Counted from the first letter of the stretch, positions 8,893-17,127 are shown. The stretch: DNA of 53,647 nt from Mycobacterium sp. 852002-51971_SCH5477799-a (GCF_001667145.1 NZ_LZIF01000123.1:1-53647); one strand, 5' to 3'. Translations and numbers: made by a program. Notes: generated by a model not told the origin, from the sequence alone.

Positions 8893-9863
8893 CCGACCGG
8901 ATCCGTCGCCCGCGGCCCTCCACCGCCCCGGACAGGCCGACGGCGCGGACACTGCGGATGGAATCCTTCGGCGCCCGCTACGCCCGTCTACTGGCTACCG
9001 CGCAGCGGCACGGTGTCGATCCTGCGGGTCTTGTCCTGCCCGCCGAGGCAATGATCGTCAGCCCCGACGGCGTCGGCGTTCACTACCTCGAATGGCCAGG
9101 CACCGGTGCCGATCCTGCGGTGATCTTCCTGCACGGCGGCGGCCTGCATGCCCACACGTTCGACATCGTCGGCAACCTGCTGCGTCACCATGCCCGCTGC
9201 ATTGCGCTCGACCTGCGTGGTCACGGCGAAAGCCAGTGGTCGCCCGGCCGCTACGGCGCAGAGCACACAGCCGACGATATCTCGACAACCGCGGAGCTCT
9301 TGGGTCTGAAAAGAGTTGTCGTGGTGGGGCATTCGATGGGCGGCATGGGTGCGATGGCCTGGGCTGCTCGGGGTGTCCCCGAACTCGCCGGCCTCATCGT
9401 CATCGACCTCGGAGCCGACCTCGACAAATCCGCAACCGACTCGGTCCGGGGCTTCATCACATCGCAGCCATCCTTCGCCGACCTAGAGGAGGTCGACGAT
9501 TTCGTTGCCGGTGACGGGCCGGGCGGCGACAGCGTGGCGAGCAACCTGCGCTGGCGCGACGACGGACGACTGGCCTTCAAATACGATGACTCGCAGTTCC
9601 ATTTGGGCAACACCCAGCTACCTGTCGGGGACGAGATGCGGCAGTTGGCGCGCCGCATCCATTGCCCGACCATCGTCCTGCGGGGTGACCGCAGCAGGGT
9701 CGTGTCCGACGCCGCCGCCGGCGAGCTCGCCGACCTGATCGACGGTGCGACGTGGAGCCGGGTCACCGATGCCGGTCACACCATTCAGTCAAGCAACCCG
9801 CGTGGACTGGCCGAAGCGATCACCGGATTCCTTGCCTCGATACCCACTCAACACAGAAGGTAA
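8889..9863 (+). CDS. Alpha/beta hydrolase
   Basis: A hydrolase of 324 aa from GTG 8889, which overlaps the CoA-transferase stop (GTGA), so translation is probably coupled; ATG 8959 is an alternative. HGGGLHAHTFD is the oxyanion loop, DLRGHGES the family strand, VVGHSMGGMGAMAW carries the nucleophile Ser, and DAGHTIQSSNP the catalytic His. This is the lipase/epoxide-hydrolase-like branch, with C-C bond hydrolases such as MhpC/HsaD among relatives. It is the last gene before the tmRNA-like att fragment. Confidence 0.88.
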   Translation: MTDRIRRPRPSTAPDRPTARTLRMESFGARYARLLATAQRHGVDPAGLVLPAEAMIVSPDGVGVHYLEWPGTGADPAVIFLHGGGLHAHTFDIVGNLLRHHARCIALDLRGHGESQWSPGRYGAEHTADDISTTAELLGLKRVVVVGHSMGGMGAMAWAARGVPELAGLIVIDLGADLDKSATDSVRGFITSQPSFADLEEVDDFVAGDGPGGDSVASNLRWRDDGRLAFKYDDSQFHLGNTQLPVGDEMRQLARRIHCPTIVLRGDRSRVVSDAAAGELADLIDGATWSRVTDAGHTIQSSNPRGLAEAITGFLASIPTQHRR

Positions 9864-10044
9864 CCAAAGCGGTCGATGATTAATTCATCTGATGGGCACG
9901 CAGGTCTACGCGGCGGAGTTGAGACGCCGAACGGTCCGGCGTGTGGTTGATGCCATCAACACCTGCGGCGTATCCGCAGGTCGTTTCGCGTACTTTCGCG
10001 TACTCAAATTCCGCGTTTATGCAGGTGAGGGGCAAATTTGGGGA

Positions 10045-10068
10045 GGGTTCGATTCCCGGCAGCTCCAC
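10045..10068 (+). other. Truncated 3' end of tmRNA (ssrA): likely attachment site of a genomic island
   Basis: The 24 bases contain TTCGATTCCCGGCAGCTCC and, as I recall it, equal the 3' terminal T-loop and acceptor strand of mycobacterial tmRNA. Nothing upstream forms the rest of a tmRNA or tRNA: the T-stem 5' arm already mismatches. Bacterial integrases often recombine into the 3' end of ssrA, leaving the gene intact on one side and a short copy on the other. The fragment's orientation puts the island to its left, over the catabolic cluster. No integrase is in the window. Confidence 0.7.
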
Positions 10069-10223
10069 TGAGAAGGTGCTGGTCAAGCGATAATTTAGGT
10101 ACGCGCCGCAACTGCGTCAAAGGACTACGGGTTGGATTTTGCCTGGGCTAAGCGGCTTTAATCGTCAAACGACGGCGATGTCACGTTGGGCACGCCTGAG
10201 ACCGCTTTACGAGGAGCTCTTTA

Positions 10224-10646
10224 ATGGCCTATCGCCGTCTTGCTTGGGCGCTCGCCGCGGTGATGACGGCGGCCATCATTCCTGTCGAGGCCCATGGCGA
10301 GCCGCCGACGAAGTGTCTGACCAACACCCCCAAGGGCAAGCAGGTCTACGTGCCCTGCGACCTGCTCAACGCCGGCGCCAATTTCCCGCCGGGGCAGCGT
10401 TGTCCTCCGCCGCTCGAGCAGTACCCGAAGGATGTGGCGGACTGGTGTGGCGAAGGGCCAGGCCTTGTGAGTCCGACGCCGGCGAGTCCCACGCCCGCGA
10501 GTCCGACGAGCCCTACGAGCCCGACGAGCCCTGTGCGGTCCACCAGTCCTGCGACCTCGACGAGGCCTGCGACCCCTACCACCCCAACAAGTCCCACGAC
10601 CCCAACGAGTCCTGCGAGCCCGCCGCCCCCGGGCAATTCGGGGTGA
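10224..10646 (+). CDS. Secreted protein with Ser/Thr/Pro repeat tail
   Basis: A 140-aa protein with a Sec signal peptide (MAYRRLAWALAAVMTAAIIPVEAHG, cut likely near residue 25). A short Cys-containing domain follows (CLTN, VPCDLLNAG, RCPPPLEQYP, DWCGEG), then from about residue 82 a low-complexity tail built of SPTPA, SPT and TPTTP units. The tail resembles the O-mannosylated linkers of mycobacterial exported proteins. GAGGAG stands 9 nt before the ATG. Function is unknown; it is the first gene right of the att-like site. Confidence 0.8.
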   Translation: MAYRRLAWALAAVMTAAIIPVEAHGEPPTKCLTNTPKGKQVYVPCDLLNAGANFPPGQRCPPPLEQYPKDVADWCGEGPGLVSPTPASPTPASPTSPTSPTSPVRSTSPATSTRPATPTTPTSPTTPTSPASPPPPGNSG

Positions 10647-10800
10647 ACCGCTGGAGAATCTCTCCGTCGAGGAGGTTTGCGTCTAAAGCCTTGATATACC
10701 TGCAAATTCGATTCACGGGGGGCACCACTCTTCACCAGCACGAACAACACTCGTGACAAAGCCCGTCACCACCTAATCAGCACAACAAGCACCTAGTTCT

Positions 10801-11106
10801 GGGATCGGTATCGAGTGCCGCCCAATTGGCCCGGCAGCGTTACTCGCTACCTCGCTCGGCAAGCAAGAATCGTCGTTCAACGGATACTCGGTCCGCGTTT
10901 TTCCCGACGCACTCGACCAGGGGCCGAATATCGACATCGGTTACCTTCCCGGCTACTTGTAGTTGCTCGTCGACGACCTGCTGAGTAAACCGCTTTTGTC
11001 GAAGCTGTGCAGGCAAAGGCGTAAGCCAGCCACGTTCGACAAACGAAAAGGCTTGCCGGTCAATGCCTTAATGCCGACGCGCGCCGGCGGCGGTCATCAG
11101 CCGTGA
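10801..11106 (+). pseudogene. Decayed ORF, possibly a DJ-1/PfpI-like remnant
   Basis: One frame from 10801 to the TGA at 11104-11106 stays protein-like over about 100 codons but is broken by TAG at 10960-10962 and has no start. The conceptual text includes FNGYSVRVFPDALDQ and NIDIGYLPGYL, which recalls DJ-1/PfpI glutamine-amidotransferase-like proteins; this family match is tentative. The remaining intergenic DNA between 10647 and 11130 shows nothing else. Debris next to an island boundary is a simple explanation. Confidence 0.35.
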
Positions 11107-11130
11107 AGCGCAGCAATGCGCCAAGACGCA

Positions 11131-12159
11131 TCAGCGGAATCGGACGTTCAACGTCGCCAAGCCGAAGATCTTTCGGCCTCCGGACTTCGCCCCGACAAGC
11201 ACGACACCGCTGCGTGTCGCGGGGTCCAGCGACCTGATCTTGCCACCGAATTCGATATCGCAGCCTTCCTTGGCCGATACGATCGCGGGCGCGGAGAGCC
11301 GTATCGCGTAGCGGGTGACCGCACCGGGGTCACCCGTCCAGGTGGAGGCGAAGCCGGCACCTAGCCCCATGGTGAGCATTCCGTGGGCGATCACGTCGGG
11401 CAGGCCGGCCAGCTTGGCGATCTCCTCGTCCCAGTGGATCGGGTTGGCGTCGCCGGCCACACCGGCATAGTTCACCAGGTCCCCGCGGGACAGTCGGGCG
11501 TGGTGCGCCGGTAGCTCGTCGCCGACGTTCACGTCATCGAAGGACGGCGTCCCGGGAGTGCGAGTGCTGCCGTGCTCGGCGATCCGAACCTCGCCCTGGG
11601 GGCGCACCGTCTTCTCATACGCGTCGTCGGCTTCACCGACCGCGTTGAGGTCCACGTCATGCATCATGATGTTCGGCACGGCCAGCTTGATCGCCGGATC
11701 GACATCCTCGGCGGTGACTCCGACGACGGTGGTGTGCAGGGTGTGCACTCGCTCGCCGGCCGCGTCGGTGAAAGTGTTGGTCACGGTGATCAGGTCCCTG
11801 CCGGCGATCCTGCGCACCGATGTCAGTTCGACGTCGATGTGCAGTTCGTCGCCGGCAACGATCGGGCGGTGTTGCTCGAACAGCTCTTCGGTCTGCATAT
11901 AGGTGTCGTAGCCGACCACGACCTGTTCGAACATGCGGCGGTTGCAGGTCATGCCCGGCGTCGACGTGAATGTCAGGGGCGCCACCAGATCCGGATAGCC
12001 CAGCTCAGCGGCGACGGCGACGTCCCAATGCGCGGGGTGATAGTCCTGCACCGCACGGGCGTACTCGCGTAACTTCTCGCGTCCGACCAGGTAGGTGCCG
12101 TCCATCTGGTAGTAGTGGCCGACCCGCGATTCGAGCGCCGACGCTTCTGCTGTGGTCAT
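11131..12159 (-). CDS. Fused HadA-HadB-type (3R)-hydroxyacyl dehydratase
   Basis: A 342-aa double hot-dog protein. Residues about 10-165 resemble HadA (YLVGREKLREYARAVQ, LGYPDLVAPLTF, FEQHRPIVAGDEL); residues about 205-342 resemble HadB (FDDVNVGDELP, LVNYAGVAGDANPIHWDEEIAKLAG, IAHGMLTMGLG). In mycolic acid synthesis (FAS-II), HadA and HadB are separate subunits that dehydrate 3-hydroxyacyl-ACP; the catalytic Asp and His lie in GDANPIH. Here both halves are one chain. It may serve a second acyl chain pathway rather than FAS-II proper. A short gap of about 200 bp separates it from the next gene. Confidence 0.9.
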   Translation of the reverse strand: MTTAEASALESRVGHYYQMDGTYLVGREKLREYARAVQDYHPAHWDVAVAAELGYPDLVAPLTFTSTPGMTCNRRMFEQVVVGYDTYMQTEELFEQHRPIVAGDELHIDVELTSVRRIAGRDLITVTNTFTDAAGERVHTLHTTVVGVTAEDVDPAIKLAVPNIMMHDVDLNAVGEADDAYEKTVRPQGEVRIAEHGSTRTPGTPSFDDVNVGDELPAHHARLSRGDLVNYAGVAGDANPIHWDEEIAKLAGLPDVIAHGMLTMGLGAGFASTWTGDPGAVTRYAIRLSAPAIVSAKEGCDIEFGGKIRSLDPATRSGVVLVGAKSGGRKIFGLATLNVRFR

Positions 12160-12358
12160 GAATTGCTCATCTTTTCTATCGGCCAGTTCGATGAGGCCGA
12201 CCAGAGCACACTAACGTGCATTGCGCCGAGGATGACGTCGGCGGATCGGCGACGCCGCCGTGTCGAGACCTGTGCTGCCTTTCCGGCCGAGGGACTGCGG
12301 GAGCTTGGATCAGTCGGTCGGCCGCCCGCGCGAGTTAGCCAGTGCCGATGGCGAGCGA

Positions 12359-12589
12359 TCAGGAGGCGTCGCGCAGGTGGGTCTCCACATCCTTGATTCC
12401 CTGGCGCAGGTGCTCGGCCAGGTACCACTCTTCACCGCTATGGGCATCGCGTAACGCCATGTCGACCGCGGATTTGGCCTCCGAGAGGTGCTCTCGGCGT
12501 TCGTCCCCTTGGGTGGTGATGGCATGAAGGACGGCCCCCACGGCCTCCTGACAGGCGCTGGCGAAACCGCTGCGATCTGTGACCGACAT
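12359..12589 (-). CDS. Small hypothetical protein
   Basis: A 76-aa acidic, mostly helical protein with ATG start (MSVTDRSGFASACQEAVG...). I do not recognise a family. Codon use fits its neighbours and it follows the minus-strand amidase gene with an 88-bp gap, so it may belong to the same transcript. No signal peptide or membrane segment is seen. The repeated His/Glu-rich part (GDERREHLSEAKSAVDMALRD) could form a coiled or helical hairpin. Confidence 0.5.
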   Translation of the reverse strand: MSVTDRSGFASACQEAVGAVLHAITTQGDERREHLSEAKSAVDMALRDAHSGEEWYLAEHLRQGIKDVETHLRDAS

Positions 12590-12677
12590 GCTGATCCCAT
12601 GCTACCCGTGTTCAGCGAAATGCCCGTTGGTACAGGGCTACAAACATGCCAGCGCTTCGAGCCCCGGCGAGCGCGGG

Positions 12678-13499
12678 TCAGTTGCCGGCCTCGATTGAGG
12701 CAACCCTCGCGGCTGCGTCGGGTCCGGAGAACCGCTGGAGGTCTACGCCGCCCGCGCCGAGGATGTCGTCAATGCGGCGCTTGAGGTCACCCGAGGAAAG
12801 GTGGGCGTACAGGTTTCGACCCGGGCAGGAGGTTTGGGCCAAGTCCCGATGGCCCGCCAGCGTCTCGGTTGAAACGTGGAAATTCTGGGCGGCCCATGCG
12901 AACGCGCGAGCAGCTCCCTGGAGCTGGGCCTCCGGCACGGCCTCCTGATCGAAGTCTCCTTCGCAGAGGACCAGGAAATGACCCGTCGTGTCGTAGTCGG
13001 TCGCGGTGTCGCCCGCGATCTCGGTGCTCCGCAGTTCGTAGATGTTGCCATTGCGGTCGATGCCGACGTGGTAGGCGATGTCGATCCACCCGTGCTGGTC
13101 CTGGTGGTATCGCTGGTCCTGTCGGAGATGGCTTGGGGCGTTGCGGTTCTCGCCAAGGACGACGGCCTCGTGGTGAAGGGTCATTCGGGTGATGGTGTGG
13201 CGCTTCCCTCCGGAGCGGGGCGGTCGGGCGCCCCAGGCGTCCCGGCATAGCAACACTGCCGAAGTCGTAGCGGCCAGGCTTGCGCTGATCGTCGAGGTCG
13301 GGGGAGGAGCCGGTGTCGAAGGTGGCGTCGCGCCGGTCTCAGACGGCGCAGTCGAGCAGCCGCCGACGAGGGACGCCGCCCCGGCGCTGCCGGCCAGCGC
13401 TAGCAGCTGACGGCGGCTGACACGAGCTGGCCAGCCGCGCGCTGGCTCACACACGTCCTCACCATACGGGCGTGACGCCGGCTCGCGGGACGACTTCAC
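12678..13499 (-). CDS. PGRP-type N-acetylmuramoyl-L-alanine amidase, probable Tat lipoprotein
   Basis: A 273-aa exported amidase that would cut between MurNAc and the L-Ala of the stem peptide. An N-terminal SRRQLLAL resembles a twin-arginine signal and LVGGC (Cys48) is a lipobox, so it is probably anchored outside the membrane. A Pro/Thr linker follows. In the amidase/PGRP domain (about 85-250) the zinc ligands are expected in MTLHHE, LAGHRD and TSCPG, all present, so the enzyme looks active. The GTG start directly abuts the stop of the kinase-MurQ fusion gene, implying joint translation. Confidence 0.85.
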   Translation of the reverse strand: MKSSREPASRPYGEDVCEPARGWPARVSRRQLLALAGSAGAASLVGGCSTAPSETGATPPSTPAPPPTSTISASLAATTSAVLLCRDAWGARPPRSGGKRHTITRMTLHHEAVVLGENRNAPSHLRQDQRYHQDQHGWIDIAYHVGIDRNGNIYELRSTEIAGDTATDYDTTGHFLVLCEGDFDQEAVPEAQLQGAARAFAWAAQNFHVSTETLAGHRDLAQTSCPGRNLYAHLSSGDLKRRIDDILGAGGVDLQRFSGPDAAARVASIEAGN

Positions 13500-15200
13500 T
13501 CATGTCCTGCCCAGCGCGTCGCGCACGCGTCCGCGCGCCTGATCGAGCCTGGCCGCGGCCTCGGTCGCGTCGACGCCCGCGAGCAGGGCGACGATCGCGG
13601 TCTTGGCGTGCCCACCCGCGGCGGCGAGCGCGGCGGTCGCGGTCTCCTCGTCGACGGCGGCCGCGTCGCGGACGATCCGCACCGCGCGGCGGCGCAGCTT
13701 CGCGTTGGTCGCGCGCACGTCGACCATCCGCGGCCCATAGGCCTTGCCGAGGGCGATCATCACGCTCGTCGAAAGCGCATTGAGCACGACCTTCTGCGAC
13801 GTCCCGGCGGTGAGCCGCGTGGACCCGGCGAGCACCTCAGGCCCGGTCAGCAGCTCGATCACCAGGTCGGCAGACGCCTCGCTTCTCGGGTTGTTGACTA
13901 TCGCGACGGTTAAGGCCCCCACAGCGCGCGCGTGCTTGAGCGCTCCGAGCACGTATGGCGTGCGGCCCGACGCGGTGATCCCGACGAGCGCGTCAGCGGC
14001 GGTCAGGTCCGCGAGATCGGTGGGGTCGAACGCATCCTCCGCGCCCTCGATCGCCTCGGTCAAAGCCATTGGGCCGCCGGCGATCACGCCGCGCACCAGG
14101 TCGGTGCCGAATGTAGGTCCGCACTCGGCCGCATCGAGCACCCCGAGCCGACCCGGTGTCCCGGCGCCGGCGTAGATCAGGCGGCCGCCCAGCTCGAGTC
14201 GCGCGGCGATCGCCTCGGCCGCCGCCGCTATCCGCGGCACCGCCGCCGCCACCGCTCCGTGCGCTTCCGCCTCGGCGGCAACGAGCAGTGCGACGACCTC
14301 GGCGGTGGGCCGCGCGTCGAGGTCCTCCAGGCCGGGCCGCTCGGCTTCGGTGGCGAGCGCATCGAGGCCGTGGGTCGCGCCGGCCACCTGCATGCGCATC
14401 ACGTGCGGCTCGTGGATCGCTCCCAGCCGCAGCGCGCCATCGAGCGCGTCGCCGGCGGCAGGGATGAGGTCGAGCCACTCGCGCAGCGCTTCGACCCCCG
14501 CCAGTCCGCCGACCATCGCCACCGGGCCGTCCCCGGCCGCGCGGGCGGTCGCGGCAAGCGCCTCGGCCGCCGCGCGGATGATCGCCAGCGCCGTGGCGTC
14601 GCCTTTCGCCGCGAGGACGTCGGGCGCGAAGGACGCGAGTGCGGCGGCGTCGGTGAGCCGCGCGGGCCAGGTCTCCGGCGCGCCGAAGCGGGCGCGGGCG
14701 GCGTCGAGCAGCATGGTGGACGGCCCGCGGCCGTCGTGGCCGCGCAGCGCCGCACGCAGCCCAGCGGCGCCGATCCACGTGCCCCCGCCCTCGTCACCCA
14801 GCCACGGACCCCAGCCGTCGGCGGTGCGCAGCAAGCCGTTCGCGTCGATCGCGAGCGCCACGACGCCGGTGCCCGCGATCAGCACGACGCCCGGCTGCCC
14901 GTTCAATGCGCCCGCGTGCGCGATCACCGCGTCACTGGTCAGCGTGACGCGTTGCGCCCGAAGCGATCTCAGCAGCGCGTCGCCCAGTGCGCGTGCCGAG
15001 TCGGGCGCCGCCAGCGCCCCCGCGGCGCCGACGATCACCTCGTCGGCCGGACCCAAATCTCGCGCGACGGCCACAATCGCCGTCTCCGCGGCCCGCACGC
15101 CGCCAGGCGTCGCGAGCCCCGGCGCGCCCGCACCCTCGACCCGCCGGCCGCCCGCCGCGGCCCGACAGGACGTCTTGCCGAGGTCGACGGCGAGAATCAT
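13500..15200 (-). CDS. Sugar kinase (NagK/BadF-type) fused to MurNAc-6-phosphate etherase (MurQ)
   Basis: A 566-aa two-domain protein. Residues 1 to about 290 form a BadF/BcrA-type ASKHA kinase (DLGKTSCRAAAG, LIAGTGVVALA, GWGPWLGDEGGGTWIG) that likely phosphorylates GlcNAc or MurNAc. Residues about 300-560 are MurQ: GRLIYAGAGTPGRLGVLDAAECGPTFG and AIEGAED hold the two catalytic Glu, followed by ITASGRTPYV. MurQ removes D-lactate from MurNAc-6-P to give GlcNAc-6-P. The usual GTSGRL loop reads GTPGRL. The ATG overlaps the VOC stop (ATGA). M. tuberculosis has, to my knowledge, no recognised MurQ. Confidence 0.9.
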   Translation of the reverse strand: MILAVDLGKTSCRAAAGGRRVEGAGAPGLATPGGVRAAETAIVAVARDLGPADEVIVGAAGALAAPDSARALGDALLRSLRAQRVTLTSDAVIAHAGALNGQPGVVLIAGTGVVALAIDANGLLRTADGWGPWLGDEGGGTWIGAAGLRAALRGHDGRGPSTMLLDAARARFGAPETWPARLTDAAALASFAPDVLAAKGDATALAIIRAAAEALAATARAAGDGPVAMVGGLAGVEALREWLDLIPAAGDALDGALRLGAIHEPHVMRMQVAGATHGLDALATEAERPGLEDLDARPTAEVVALLVAAEAEAHGAVAAAVPRIAAAAEAIAARLELGGRLIYAGAGTPGRLGVLDAAECGPTFGTDLVRGVIAGGPMALTEAIEGAEDAFDPTDLADLTAADALVGITASGRTPYVLGALKHARAVGALTVAIVNNPRSEASADLVIELLTGPEVLAGSTRLTAGTSQKVVLNALSTSVMIALGKAYGPRMVDVRATNAKLRRRAVRIVRDAAAVDEETATAALAAAGGHAKTAIVALLAGVDATEAAARLDQARGRVRDALGRT

Positions 15201-15565
15201 CGCAGCTTCTGTGCGAATTCGATGATGTTGCCGTCTGGATCTGCGATGTGCAGCGTCCGTTCCCGCCATGGTCGATCCAGCGGTCCGCTGAGGATCTCGA
15301 CCCCGAGCCGCCTCAACCGTTCCGCTTCGGCATCAACGTCTTCGATCAGGAAGCCGATCTCACCGCAAGGCGGGTTTCCGCCTTTGCGACCGATGAGCTC
15401 CGGCAGCTTCGAGCGCTCAAAAAGCGAGAACTTCGTGTTCTCCATATCGAACTCGACATAGCCGTCGCCCTCGATTCGCACCTGAAGGCCGATCACGTCG
15501 CGGTAAAACGCCACCGACCGGTTGAGCGATTCGACGTAGTGAATGACGTAGTCCACACGCGGCAT
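15197..15565 (-). CDS. VOC (glyoxalase/bleomycin-resistance) family protein
   Basis: A 122-aa vicinal-oxygen-chelate fold protein with two beta-alpha-beta-beta-beta modules: VDYVIHYVESLNRSVAFYRDVIGL and GEIGFLIEDVDAEAERL, ending HIADPDGNIIEFAQKL, where the Glu is a probable metal ligand. Family members include lyases, isomerases, dioxygenases and drug-binding proteins, so the reaction is open. The ATG at 15565 starts at the conserved part; GTG 15574 is possible. It overlaps the kinase-MurQ gene by 4 bp and lies 39 bp after the enoyl-CoA hydratase gene. Confidence 0.85.
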   Translation of the reverse strand: MPRVDYVIHYVESLNRSVAFYRDVIGLQVRIEGDGYVEFDMENTKFSLFERSKLPELIGRKGGNPPCGEIGFLIEDVDAEAERLRRLGVEILSGPLDRPWRERTLHIADPDGNIIEFAQKLR

Positions 15566-15604
15566 GCATTGCACGGTATCGGTTCCCGCGGAGCTCGTGG
15601 AGGT

Positions 15605-16366
15605 TCACCGACCGGTGAATACGGGAGCGCGGCGCTGGGCCGCCGCCGTCACGCCCTCGCGGAAGTCGGCGGTCGCCGTAAGGCGCGTTTGTTCCTCGAG
15701 CTCGTGGGCGGTGGCGGCCACGACGGCCTCGGCGAGCCCAGCGCGCATCGTGGCCCGGATGCTCGTGAGCGCGAGGGGAGCCGAAGCCGCGATACGCCCG
15801 GCGAACTGAATCGCCGCCTGCCGAACGTCGCCGTCGGCGGCTAGTTCATCGAACAACCCTGCGGCATAACCGATCGCACCTCCGAAACGCTCGCCGGTGA
15901 GCATCCACTCGAGGGCTTTCTGCTGGCCGACGACACGCGGCAACGTGGCGGTCATCCCAAAGCCGGGATGAAACCCGAGTCGGCTGAAGTTGGCGGCAAA
16001 CTTCGAGGAGGGTGCCGCCACTCGGAAGTCTGCGCTGAGGGCAAGCCCGAGCCCGCCCCCGATCGCGGCGCCCTGAACCGCCGCGACAACCGGCGTGCGG
16101 GCGCGGAACAACCGGATTGCCTGGGCGTAGAGCTCGCCCGGCGACGAGCGATTCTCGGCGGCCTGGGAGAAATCGGCGCCGGCGCAGAAGTGTTTTCCCT
16201 CCGCGCACAACACGATCGCCCGGCACTCGACATCGCCGTCCAGTTGCTCGTAGGCGTCGGCGATGCGCGCGATCAAGGCGGTGTCGAAGTAATTGTTCGG
16301 CGGGCGATGGATCTCCACCGTGGCCACGTGGCCGACGAATTCGATGGTGACATCGACCGCGCTCAT
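15605..16366 (-). CDS. Enoyl-CoA hydratase/isomerase family protein
   Basis: A 253-aa crotonase-fold protein acting on acyl-CoA. The CoA-binding and oxyanion elements are CAEGKHFCAGADFSQ and AVQGAAIGGGLGLALSADFRVA. The hydratase Glu positions are not well conserved here (FSRLGFHPGFGMTATLPRVVG), so isomerase or other crotonase chemistry is possible. Its ATG overlaps the stop of the upstream alpha/beta hydrolase, placing it in the acyl-CoA dehydrogenase operon. A beta-oxidation-like role for an unusual acid is likely. Confidence 0.92.
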   Translation of the reverse strand: MSAVDVTIEFVGHVATVEIHRPPNNYFDTALIARIADAYEQLDGDVECRAIVLCAEGKHFCAGADFSQAAENRSSPGELYAQAIRLFRARTPVVAAVQGAAIGGGLGLALSADFRVAAPSSKFAANFSRLGFHPGFGMTATLPRVVGQQKALEWMLTGERFGGAIGYAAGLFDELAADGDVRQAAIQFAGRIAASAPLALTSIRATMRAGLAEAVVAATAHELEEQTRLTATADFREGVTAAAQRRAPVFTGR

Positions 16367-17127
16367 AGCTGTTCCAACAGTGCGCGAACGGCCGCATTGA
16401 ACGTTTCGGGCTGATCCATGTTCGCCGCATGCCCGACGTTGTCGATGACAAGCTTGCGGGAATTGGAGATCTTGCGGTGCATGTAGCCGGCCGGTGCCAG
16501 GAAGTCGGTGTCTTGGGCGCCGACGACCACCAACGTGGGCACCGTGATGCTGCCGAGCGACGCGATCACGCGGGCGTCCTTTTGCGCCATGACACCGCGG
16601 GCAGCGCGCGGCAGCCCCTCGGGATGCGCATGCAACGCCTGTGCGACTTCCGCCGAGGCGTCGGCGCGCCCTTCGCCGCGCTCAAGTTCTCGAGCGCGTC
16701 GTTCCACCCACGCGTTCCACTTGTCGCGCGCGTCGTCGTTGCGATAACCCGGCCCCGTGTCGACGAGTACCAGCGCGGCCACGCGCCGCGGATGGACGAG
16801 GTAGAAGGCCAGGGATAGGTAGCCGCCCAAGGACATTCCGCCGAGTACGGCGCGATCGGCACCCGCGGCATCGAGAATGGCCGCCATGTCGGCGACGCTG
16901 ATCTGCTCGGTGTAGCGCTCCATGTCCTCGGGTGCGTCACTGCAGCCATGACCGCGCTGGTCCCAGACGATCACCGGTCGGTCGGCGCTCAAGGCATCGA
17001 TGTTGGGGTTCCACATGCCCGCGGTGGCACCGAAACCGTGTGTGAGTAACAGCGGCAAGCCCGGCGCGTCCGGGTTGTGCACCTGATACGCGAGCGTGAC
17101 CCCGTCTGGGCGCTGCAACCGGTTCAC
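16363..17127 (-). CDS. Alpha/beta hydrolase
   Basis: Hydrolase of 254 aa. The GTG start at 17127 follows a strong GGAGGTGAT and overlaps the stop of the acyl-CoA dehydrogenase gene (GTGA). THGFGATAGMWNPN is the oxyanion loop, DQRGHGCSD the family strand, LGGMSLGGYLSLAF carries the nucleophile Ser, and DNVGHAANMDQPE the catalytic His. It resembles 3-oxoadipate enol-lactonase and C-C hydrolases. It sits between acyl-CoA dehydrogenases and a crotonase, so it may release a free acid or open a lactone in that pathway. Confidence 0.9.
   Translation of the reverse strand: MNRLQRPDGVTLAYQVHNPDAPGLPLLLTHGFGATAGMWNPNIDALSADRPVIVWDQRGHGCSDAPEDMERYTEQISVADMAAILDAAGADRAVLGGMSLGGYLSLAFYLVHPRRVAALVLVDTGPGYRNDDARDKWNAWVERRARELERGEGRADASAEVAQALHAHPEGLPRAARGVMAQKDARVIASLGSITVPTLVVVGAQDTDFLAPAGYMHRKISNSRKLVIDNVGHAANMDQPETFNAAVRALLEQL

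Noticed and set aside
10020..10080. A complete tRNA or tmRNA at the T-loop-like sequence
   Set aside because: No anticodon arm, D arm or tmRNA body can be formed upstream; only the 3' end is present.
13932..15461. Long plus-strand open frame (509 codons) over the kinase-MurQ gene
   Set aside because: It is an antisense shadow with Arg/Gly/Ala-rich unstructured text; the minus strand carries clear kinase and MurQ motifs.
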